Positions 1 through 5,434 of a stretch of DNA of 9,215 bases are shown piece after piece. Position numbers and translations under genes: made by a program. The number at the start of each line of letters is the position of its first letter. Position 1 is the stretch's first letter. Origin of the DNA: a bacterium (GTDB taxonomy: Bacteria > CG03); assembly GCA_013791675.1 (NCBI GenBank), contig VMTI01000037.1, forward strand, positions 1 through 9,215. The letters are read 5' to 3'. The notes under the pieces were generated by a model, which was not told the origin of the DNA, made no database searches, and worked only from the letters and a program-made list of their open reading frames with translations.

Positions 1-188
1 CTGCTAAGGATAAAAATATTTTGATGACGGAATATTTTAATAAAGGAACGGCATTGTATATGGATGGGCGTTATAGCGAAGCTATAAAAGAGTGGAAAAA
101 AGTTTTGAAGTTAGACCCTTCACATGAACAATCTAAAATAGTAATTGAGAAAGCGAAACAAAAGCAGCGCGAAAAAAAGAAATCTTAA
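1..188 (+). CDS. TPR protein, C-terminal fragment (5' end outside window)
   Basis: The reading frame that starts at base 3 is open from the left edge to a TAA at 186-188, giving 61 visible residues. It contains one clear tetratricopeptide repeat: a G..LY..GRY.EAI.EW segment, then K.LDP, then a highly charged lysine-rich end (KQKQREKKKS). TPRs are helical protein-docking repeats; this sequence gives no specific partner. The fragment closely resembles, without gaps, the C-terminal TPR of the exported protein at 1851-2951, so the lost part may be a paralogue of that protein. The last 44 bases overlap the start of the downstream membrane glycosyltransferase gene in another frame, which suggests one transcript and coupled translation. 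The N-terminus, any signal peptide and the total length cannot be judged. Confidence 0.8.
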   Translation, partial: AKDKNILMTEYFNKGTALYMDGRYSEAIKEWKKVLKLDPSHEQSKIVIEKAKQKQREKKKS

Positions 189-1755
189 CAGTTTTTATAT
201 TTCCGCGATAATTATCTGTATTGCGGCAAGTTATGTTAACAGCGTGAATAATCCGTTTATATGGGATGATGAGGTTTCAATAGTAAACAATCAGGCAATC
301 AGAAATTTCAGCAATGTCGGCGAAATTTTTAAGATATCTTTATTCGGACAACAAATGAGAGGCGATCAATATTATAGGCCGGTTCAGCTTTTGACATATT
401 TGATGGATTATCGTCTATGGAAATTAAATCCTGCGGGTTATCATGCTGCAAACATCATTTTGCATATACTAACGGCTGTTTTTGTTTTTATGCTTTTGAA
501 TAAATTAACGGGGAATAAAGAGGTTGCGTTTTGGACGGCTTTAATATTCGGAGTTCATCCGGTTAATACAGAAGCGGTTACATATATTTCCAGCCGTGGT
601 GAAATTTTATTTACTCTGTTTGGTATTTTGACTTTTTTGTGCTTTACATACTGCGGGAAAAATAAAATTTATAGATATATTTCTGTTGTTTTCTTTATTT
701 TAAGTCTTTTATCAAAAGAGAATGCGGTTATTTTACCTGCGGTTATTTTTGTTTATATTTTTTTAGTCATTGATGATAAAAAAGCGAAATTTGAAAGGTT
801 AAAATTATTATTACCGCATATATTTATTGCGTTAGTGTATTTTGCAATACGTTTTTTCTTCATAAAAACAGCAGCGAGCGGTCCGTTGTCGGCAATAGCC
901 GCAGCTTCCTTTTTTGAACGCCTATTGACATTGCCGCGAATAATTTTGACTTACATTTCATTATTGCTATTCCCCTATCATTTGCATATGGAGTATTTGT
1001 TTGTGGAACGGGATTTTTTATCGCCGAATGTATGGGGCGCGTTTATAGTGTCCGCGGCAATTCTTTATGCTATTGCGTTATATGCGCAACCGCGAAAAAA
1101 AGCGTTATTTTTTTTGCTGTGGTTTTTTATAGGTATCGCGCCATTTTCTAACATCGTAGTTCCGCTTCACGCTACGCTGCTTGAGCATTGGCTTTATTTC
1201 CCGGGGCTGGGTTTTATAGCGCTTGCCGTTATGTGCTGCCTCAAAATATTCCGCAATGTTCCATCCCGTCTCAAATTAATACCGCCGTTGATATTTATTT
1301 TATTTCTAATGATGAGAACCGTCGCGCGGAATAAGGACTGGAGCGATCCTGTGCGGCTGTATAAGCATGATTTGAAATATGAACCCAACAGTTTTTTGAT
1401 GCATAACAATTTGGGAGTTGAGTATTTCAGGCTCAAAGATTTTGACAAAGCGGGGGAATCCTTTTTAAAGGCAATTAAAATGAGCCCGGGAGAAAAATAC
1501 AGTGTTGCTCACAATAACTATGGCGTGATATTGGAGAGAAAAGGTTTGATTGCTCAAGCAACCAATCATTACAAAAAAAGTATAGAAAATGATAGCTATG
1601 TTTTAGCATACGGTAATTTGGCGCGTGTATATATTAACGAGGGTAAGACGGTGTCCGCAGAACTCGTGCTGAAAGAAGGGCACACGTTATATCCGGAGGA
1701 TAAAGAAATAAATTACCTAATAGGAGTGCTATCGCCGCAGGTTTCCCCGCAATAG
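145..1755 (+). CDS. TMTC-like GT-C membrane glycosyltransferase with C-terminal TPRs
   Basis: This is a 536-residue polytopic membrane protein. A first hydrophobic helix at about residues 16-33 is followed by an acidic WDDE motif (40-43), as in the first external loop of GT-C glycosyltransferases. Conserved-looking blocks follow: YYRPV (76-80), HPVNTEAVTYISSRGE (138-153), EHWLYFPGLG (347-356) and RNKDWSD (395-401). Roughly three TPR units occupy 417-520. This order matches bacterial relatives of eukaryotic TMTC proteins, which transfer mannose from a lipid carrier to proteins. Here the donor and acceptor are unknown, and glycosylation of exported proteins is inferred. The TTG start at 145 lies directly after an in-frame TAA (142-144). 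The next plausible start, GTG at 244, would delete the first membrane helix. No convincing Shine-Dalgarno sequence is visible, so coupling to the overlapping upstream gene is likely. A plain TPR membrane protein without catalysis is the alternative. Confidence 0.8.
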   Translation: MRKRNKSSAKKRNLNSFYISAIIICIAASYVNSVNNPFIWDDEVSIVNNQAIRNFSNVGEIFKISLFGQQMRGDQYYRPVQLLTYLMDYRLWKLNPAGYHAANIILHILTAVFVFMLLNKLTGNKEVAFWTALIFGVHPVNTEAVTYISSRGEILFTLFGILTFLCFTYCGKNKIYRYISVVFFILSLLSKENAVILPAVIFVYIFLVIDDKKAKFERLKLLLPHIFIALVYFAIRFFFIKTAASGPLSAIAAASFFERLLTLPRIILTYISLLLFPYHLHMEYLFVERDFLSPNVWGAFIVSAAILYAIALYAQPRKKALFFLLWFFIGIAPFSNIVVPLHATLLEHWLYFPGLGFIALAVMCCLKIFRNVPSRLKLIPPLIFILFLMMRTVARNKDWSDPVRLYKHDLKYEPNSFLMHNNLGVEYFRLKDFDKAGESFLKAIKMSPGEKYSVAHNNYGVILERKGLIAQATNHYKKSIENDSYVLAYGNLARVYINEGKTVSAELVLKEGHTLYPEDKEINYLIGVLSPQVSPQ

Positions 1756-1788
1756 AGAATATACGCTACCGGGGTCAATCATTTTTTT
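1745..1788 (+). terminator. Possible weak terminator after the glycosyltransferase gene
   Basis: CCCCG at 1745-1749 can pair with CGGGG at 1770-1774 across a 20-nt loop, and a run of seven T follows at 1782-1788. The stem is short, the loop long and the T-run seven bases away, so this is a weak candidate. It sits where a transcript end would be expected, just before the next promoter. Confidence 0.25.
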
Positions 1789-1830
1789 GTCACAAAAAAG
1801 TCACAGAAAAGTCACAGAATTGTCTCAAAC
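1787..1830 (+). promoter_or_regulatory. Tandem PhoB-type box: four 11-bp direct repeats (array A)
   Basis: Four consecutive 11-bp units start at 1787, 1798, 1809 and 1820. Units 1-3 contain GTCACA and unit 4 contains GTCTCA. The GTC cores fall at 1789, 1800, 1811 and 1822, an exact 11-bp period, separated by A-rich linkers. Units 2 and 3 are identical (AAGTCACAGAA). This is the layout of the enterobacterial Pho box, in which TGTCA elements are repeated every 11 bp and bound head-to-tail by phosphorylated PhoB. Four units equal two adjacent boxes. The array takes the place of a -35 element. The repeats are seen directly; the identity of the regulator is inferred, and another OmpR/PhoB-family protein could bind here. 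Confidence 0.75.
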
Positions 1831-1836
1831 TAATTC

Positions 1837-1842
1837 TATACT
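1837..1842 (+). promoter_or_regulatory. -10 element of promoter A
   Basis: TATACT differs by one base from the sigma-70 consensus TATAAT. It lies 11 bp after the last TTGTCT of array A (1820-1825), which is the spacing I recall between the Pho box and the -10 of E. coli phoA. No usable -35 at 16-18 bp is present, as expected for an activator-dependent promoter. The -10 ends 8 bp before the ATG at 1851, so transcription should start at or within about two bases of the start codon. Confidence 0.65.
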
Positions 1843-1850
1843 AAACACGA

Positions 1851-2951
1851 ATGAAAAAAATAAAATTATGCGATTGGTTTTGCGCGGCTTTTTTAGCGGC
1901 GCTGTTCTGCGGAACTTCTTTTGCCGGTCTCGGCAGTGATTCTGCTCATACGCAGGGTATTGAATATTACAAAGCGGGAAAGTACATAGAGGCGCTGGAT
2001 TATTTTATGTCCGTGCTGATAAAAGAACCGGAAAATGAAGAGGCTAAAATCATTATTCAAAAGAGCGCGAATGCGATTTGCGCAATAAAAGAAAAGAGGT
2101 TGGAAAAACAAAGGCTGCCCATGGTCAACAGAGCCCAGAAATTTCTTGACGAACAGTCCGAAAAATACGATTTGACGTCCTTATACGCGGCGGCCCGGCA
2201 GGATTACAAAAAAGAGCGATTTTTGTTTGCTATGGATAAATTTGAAAAAATTACGGCGGTCGTGCAGGGGTATAAGGGAACAGGCGATTATATTGACGCC
2301 ATAAATTCTAAAATGAACAAAACAGCGAAAGAAAAGGAGATACCCATAGAGAAAGTTACTTATGCGAAGGCATTTGTTAATTGGAATAATAAAAAATATC
2401 AGGACGCGTTAAATGGATGGCAAGTCTATTTGAATTATAAGCCGAATGATACCGAAGTTATTTTTTACAATAAAGCCGCGAAAGATATTTTAGCGTCAGG
2501 TGAAGAATTAGCCCGCCAGAAAGAACTTGAAGAACGGGTGGCGAAAATTTTCAAAAACGGAGAAGAACTTTTTAGCCGGAGTCAATATGTCAGCTCAATT
2601 CGTGAATGGGAAAGGGTTATAAAAATCGCAAATGATGAAGCTTTGTTTACGGCTTCAACTTGGGAAGAAAAGTCAAAAATAAATATCAGCGGAGCTTTAG
2701 GGAAACTTCAGGAAGTGGCCAAAAAAGCAGAGGCGGAAGGAAAGAAAGAAGTAACGGAGAAAAAGAAAATTGTCATAGATTCCTCCGGCTCGAAGGAACA
2801 TTATGTGAAAGGGCTGGTGTCTTACGGACAGGGACGGATTGCGGAAGCGGTAAGGGAATGGGAATTTGCTGTAAGACTGGACCCGAATAATGAAAAAGCA
2901 AACAATGCGCTGTCAAAGGCCACAAAAGAGTTAGCAGCGGGGAAACCCTAA
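1851..2951 (+). CDS. Exported TPR-repeat protein
   Basis: This 366-residue protein has an N-terminal signal peptide: charged MKKIK, a hydrophobic stretch to about residue 24, and a likely signal peptidase I site after SFA (25/26). No proper lipobox is seen around Cys20. The mature part is mainly helical with TPR-like units at about 33-66, 113-143, 168-203, 233-262 and 315-348. A charged, coiled-coil-like lysine/glutamate segment (about 285-306) precedes the last unit. Its probable role is as a periplasmic scaffold or docking protein; no catalytic motif is visible. The ATG at 1851 begins the signal peptide but has no Shine-Dalgarno sequence, and the -10 element ends only 8 bp upstream, so the mRNA is probably leaderless or nearly so. 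Its final TPR matches the fragment at 1-188 and the tail of the PorV-like protein. The isomerase gene follows 67 bp later, probably on the same transcript. Confidence 0.85.
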   Translation: MKKIKLCDWFCAAFLAALFCGTSFAGLGSDSAHTQGIEYYKAGKYIEALDYFMSVLIKEPENEEAKIIIQKSANAICAIKEKRLEKQRLPMVNRAQKFLDEQSEKYDLTSLYAAARQDYKKERFLFAMDKFEKITAVVQGYKGTGDYIDAINSKMNKTAKEKEIPIEKVTYAKAFVNWNNKKYQDALNGWQVYLNYKPNDTEVIFYNKAAKDILASGEELARQKELEERVAKIFKNGEELFSRSQYVSSIREWERVIKIANDEALFTASTWEEKSKINISGALGKLQEVAKKAEAEGKKEVTEKKKIVIDSSGSKEHYVKGLVSYGQGRIAEAVREWEFAVRLDPNNEKANNALSKATKELAAGKP

Positions 2952-2972
2952 TAAAGTGTTAAGAAGTTGAGT

Positions 2973-2992
2973 AGGAGGGGTTTTCTAACCCC
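2973..2992 (+). promoter_or_regulatory. Hairpin overlapping an AGGAGG sequence, upstream of the isomerase gene
   Basis: GGGGTT at 2977-2982 can pair with AACCCC at 2987-2992 around a four-base loop, giving a perfect 6-bp stem. The 5' arm overlaps a Shine-Dalgarno-like AGGAGG at 2973-2978. No T-run follows, so it is not a standard intrinsic terminator. It could shape mRNA stability or set the relative output of the two flanking genes; neither role is shown. Confidence 0.3.
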
Positions 2993-3008
2993 GATAAAGT
3001 GAGATATT

Positions 3009-3014
3009 GGGAAG
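3009..3014 (+). promoter_or_regulatory. Ribosome binding site that decides the isomerase start
   Basis: GGGAAG lies 4 nt upstream of the ATG at 3019. It overlaps the alternative in-frame TTG at 3007, which has no comparably placed Shine-Dalgarno sequence of its own. This supports starting the protein at 3019 and not at 3007. Confidence 0.55.
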
Positions 3015-3018
3015 AAAA

Positions 3019-3936
3019 ATGAAAGTTTTAGAGTATTGGTTAACGGCGGATTTTTTGATGGGTTTTGCTTTGTTATTTTATAGCGGAACAGCGGTTTTCG
3101 CCGAAACGGCGGCGACGGTGGCGCAAAACGATCCGTCAGGAAAAAACGCCTCCGCTCTTGTTGTTATAGGCGGCGCTCCTATAACTCATCAGGAATTGTA
3201 CAGCGAATTGTACAGACTTTATGGCGATCAGGTTCTCTCTCAAATGATGGAAGAGCGGTTGATAAAAACCGAGGCAGAACAAAGAAAAATTAGCGCAAAA
3301 GATTCGGAAATTGATAAAGCCGAAGACGCAATTAAAAAGCAGCTCGGAGCTGATGAAAATTTCACGAAATTTTTAGCTAACAGAAAGCTTTCACGTGATG
3401 AATTAAGGGAAAAAACTAAGGTGAGTCTTTTGGGTGAAAAAATGATCGTTGAGGATAAAAAAATAGAAATTGATTCACAAAAAATCAAAGATTTTTTTGA
3501 GGTGAATAAGGAAAAGCTCGGCACTGCGGAGCAAATCAAAATCAGGCATATTCTTGTGGGTGACAAGAAAGAAGCTGATGATTTGGTTATCGCGTTAAAA
3601 GCGGGAGCGGATTTTGCAAAACTTTGTGAGCTTAAAAGTTTAGATGAGGCCACAAAAAATAGCGCCGGAGATCTTGGCTTTTTTTCACGCGGTATGCTCT
3701 CTTCAGGCATAGAAGATATCGCGTTCGGTTTAAAAGAAGGTGAAATCAGCGCTCCAGTAAAAGTGAATGCGGGCTGGCACATTTTACAGCTTGAGAAGAG
3801 AGTTCCGCAAAAATCAGCGAAACTTGACAGTAAACTTAAAAAGCAGCTCGAAGACGCTTTGCGGCAGAGCGAAGTGCAGAAAGAGTATCCCGGCTGGATT
3901 AAGAGCTTGAGCGATAAATGGGTTCAAAAACAATAA
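3019..3936 (+). CDS. SurA/PrsA-like parvulin peptidyl-prolyl cis-trans isomerase
   Basis: This 305-residue exported folding factor has a signal peptide at about residues 1-28 (cleavage after VFA). An N-terminal SurA/PrsA-like helical region follows, containing VVIGG..IT..EL and an M.E.RLI.TEAE segment at about 76-88. A parvulin domain spans about 170-262, with its usual landmarks: RHILV (176-180), GDLGFFSRG (217-225), an IAFGL segment (234-238) and GWHILQLEKR (252-261). Parvulins isomerise prolyl bonds; in the periplasm the SurA type escorts outer-membrane barrels, whereas PrsA types fold secreted proteins. Only one parvulin domain is present, whereas E. coli SurA has two, so calling it surA would be too specific. 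It follows the TPR protein gene and precedes a barrel gene, which fits a role in envelope biogenesis. The ATG at 3019 is preferred over the TTG at 3007. Confidence 0.88.
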   Translation: MKVLEYWLTADFLMGFALLFYSGTAVFAETAATVAQNDPSGKNASALVVIGGAPITHQELYSELYRLYGDQVLSQMMEERLIKTEAEQRKISAKDSEIDKAEDAIKKQLGADENFTKFLANRKLSRDELREKTKVSLLGEKMIVEDKKIEIDSQKIKDFFEVNKEKLGTAEQIKIRHILVGDKKEADDLVIALKAGADFAKLCELKSLDEATKNSAGDLGFFSRGMLSSGIEDIAFGLKEGEISAPVKVNAGWHILQLEKRVPQKSAKLDSKLKKQLEDALRQSEVQKEYPGWIKSLSDKWVQKQ

Positions 3937-3940
3937 TTTC

Positions 3941-3962
3941 GGGCGGCGACATTCCTCCGTCC
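3941..3962 (+). terminator. Weak hairpin after the isomerase gene
   Basis: GGGCGG at 3941-3946 can pair with CCGTCC at 3957-3962, with one G-T wobble, around a 10-nt loop and just after the TAA at 3934-3936. No T-run follows, so this would be at most a Rho-assisted or mRNA-stabilising structure. Confidence 0.2.
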
Positions 3963-3993
3963 TACGCATTTGAGGGAAAAAGCGCGAAAGAAA

Positions 3994-4037
3994 TTGTCAC
4001 AATATTGTCACAGAGATGTCACAAGATTGTCTTATGA
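3994..4037 (+). promoter_or_regulatory. Tandem PhoB-type box: four 11-bp direct repeats (array B)
   Basis: Four 11-bp units start at 3994, 4005, 4016 and 4027. The GTC cores are at 3996, 4007, 4018 and 4029, again an exact 11-bp period. Units 1-3 contain TGTCACA; unit 4 is degenerate (TTGTCTTATGA), just as unit 4 of array A departs from its first three units. Linkers are mostly A/T. Unit number, period and distance to the -10 are all the same as in array A, although the flanking genes are unrelated, so the layout is under selection or was copied. It should be read by the same OmpR/PhoB-family regulator, most likely a phosphate-starvation PhoB homologue. Confidence 0.75.
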
Positions 4038-4043
4038 ATAATC

Positions 4044-4049
4044 TATGAT
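4044..4049 (+). promoter_or_regulatory. -10 element of promoter B
   Basis: TATGAT, one mismatch from TATAAT, lies 11 bp after the last TTGTCT (4027-4032) and ends 8 bp before the ATG at 4058. Both distances equal those of promoter A. The predicted transcript start is at about 4055-4058. Confidence 0.65.
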
Positions 4050-4057
4050 ATAGTGAG

Positions 4058-5434
4058 ATGAAAAAGAAAATAATTTATTTCGCATGCGCTTTGCTGTTTT
4101 TTACAGCCGAGAGATGCTTCTCTTCAGGGACGACTGCCGCCAACTTTCTTAAAATCGGCGTTGGCGCCAGAAACATCGGAATGGGAGAAGCCGCGGTTGC
4201 TGTTACCGACGACATAAACAGCGTTTACTGGAATCCGGCGGGGCTCGCTCACATAGTTCAGCCGGTGTTTACATTCGCGCACACGCAGTGGTTTCAGGAC
4301 ATACAGTACGAGCAAATCGGTTTTGCGAAACAGTATAATACCGGAAGAGACATAGGCGGTTTTTCAAAACTAAGTTTGGGAGTAAATATTTTCCGGTTGT
4401 CCGTTAAAAAATTTGAAGGCCGAAGCGCTACGGATGATAAAATAGGTTCTGTCGGAGCATCCGATACCGCGTTTGTTATTTCGGGAGCTTCGGATTTACG
4501 CACTTTTAAAAGTTTTCCTTCAAAATCGGGTTCGGAATTATACGGCGGCGTTAATCTCAAGTATATTTCGCAACAGCTTTATACATACAGCGCGAGCGCT
4601 TTTGCTCTTGATTTGGGGCTTCAGTGGTATGAAGCGAGTAAAATTGTGAAGAAGGGTTGGCGGGCTGGCGTAAATATTCAGAATCTGGGCACAAAAATCA
4701 AGTTTGACGAAGTCGCGGGAAGTCTGCCAATGAATACGAAATTAGGCGTTGGATACCGTTACATTTTGGCGGGCGATCCCGTAACTTTTGATATGGATTT
4801 TAATATGCCGAATGACGAGGATTCGTATGTTTGTACGGGGGTTGAATATCTCGTGAAAGATTTACTCGCCCTGAGGGTAGGCTTCCGCTCGGGCGTGGAT
4901 ATAGGTTCCGGTATTCGTGCTGGAATAGGTATAAACGCGGGGCTATACAGCATAGATTACGCTTTCGCGGGTTTCGGGGATTTGGGAGGCACTCACAGAG
5001 TTTCGCTGAATATTAAATTAGGCAAGGTGCCCAGTATTTTAAGGCTTGAAGACAAAACCGCGCTGATAAAACATCACATGACAAGAGGTGGAAAATTGTT
5101 TGAGCAGGGGCGTTTCGCCGAGGCGGTGCTGGAATTTAATACCGTTCTTATGGAAGAACCGCTGAATAAAGAGGCTTTTGAATCCATGCTTAAGGCTAAC
5201 GATAAATTAGTGGAGATGGAAAAAATGATGCCTACCACGATTACCGAGGTTCCCAAAGTTAAAGATAAAGCAGCCGCGAAAACACATTATCTGAGGGGAA
5301 TCAAACTTTACTCCGCGGGAAAACCCGAGCAGGCGATTCTTGAACTGGATAATGCGCTTAAAATGGATCCCAAATATAAATTAGCGAAAAAAGCAAAGGA
5401 AAAAATACTGGAAGAGATGAGGAAGACAAAGTGA
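4058..5434 (+). CDS. PorV/PorQ-family outer-membrane barrel with C-terminal TPR tail
   Basis: This 458-residue protein has a signal peptide at about residues 1-23. The mature N-terminus carries the family signature: ANFLKIGVGARNIGMGEA (28-45), then VTDDINSVYWNPAGLA (49-64). Alternating beta-strand segments run to about residue 322 and end in an FGDLGGTHRVSLNIKLG stretch, typical of FadL-like barrels of this family. In Bacteroidota, PorV is an outer-membrane part of the type IX secretion system that hands cargo to the surface attachment machinery. Fused after the barrel, at about 335-450, are two TPR-like units (337-370 and 408-441), probably facing the periplasm. The adjacent gene ends in a sorting-like domain, which supports a secretion role, but the exact function is inferred. 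The ATG at 4058 has no Shine-Dalgarno sequence and lies 8 bp after a -10 element. The gene overlaps the next one by 4 bp. Confidence 0.87.
   Translation: MKKKIIYFACALLFFTAERCFSSGTTAANFLKIGVGARNIGMGEAAVAVTDDINSVYWNPAGLAHIVQPVFTFAHTQWFQDIQYEQIGFAKQYNTGRDIGGFSKLSLGVNIFRLSVKKFEGRSATDDKIGSVGASDTAFVISGASDLRTFKSFPSKSGSELYGGVNLKYISQQLYTYSASAFALDLGLQWYEASKIVKKGWRAGVNIQNLGTKIKFDEVAGSLPMNTKLGVGYRYILAGDPVTFDMDFNMPNDEDSYVCTGVEYLVKDLLALRVGFRSGVDIGSGIRAGIGINAGLYSIDYAFAGFGDLGGTHRVSLNIKLGKVPSILRLEDKTALIKHHMTRGGKLFEQGRFAEAVLEFNTVLMEEPLNKEAFESMLKANDKLVEMEKMMPTTITEVPKVKDKAAAKTHYLRGIKLYSAGKPEQAILELDNALKMDPKYKLAKKAKEKILEEMRKTK
5419..5425 (+). promoter_or_regulatory. Ribosome binding site for the sorting-domain protein
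   Basis: GAGGAAG ends 5 nt before the GTG at 5431. It supports this GTG as a true start even though it overlaps the preceding TGA stop (5432-5434). Confidence 0.6.

Noticed and set aside
1787..1830. Replication iterons or a CRISPR-like array
   Set aside because: The repeats are only 11 bp long, number four, sit directly before a -10 element and recur before another gene. No replication initiator gene, unique spacers or cas genes are present.
1820..1842. Ordinary sigma-70 promoter with TTGTCT as -35
   Set aside because: The spacer to TATACT is 11 bp instead of about 17, and the same 11 bp recurs at 4027-4049. An activator-type promoter explains both better.
3007..3018. TTG at 3007 as start of the isomerase gene
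   Set aside because: It would add only MGRK and has no well-placed Shine-Dalgarno sequence. The ATG at 3019 is preceded by GGGAAG at 4 nt and begins a normal signal peptide.
3240..3782. Minus-strand open frame of 180 codons
   Set aside because: It is antisense to the well-supported parvulin gene. The serine/phenylalanine-rich translation mirrors lysine/glutamate codons on the sense strand and has no family features.
4058..4130. Lipoprotein signal at Cys20 of the PorV-like protein
   Set aside because: The residues before the cysteine (TAER) do not form a lipobox. A signal peptidase I substrate is more likely, as usual for barrels.
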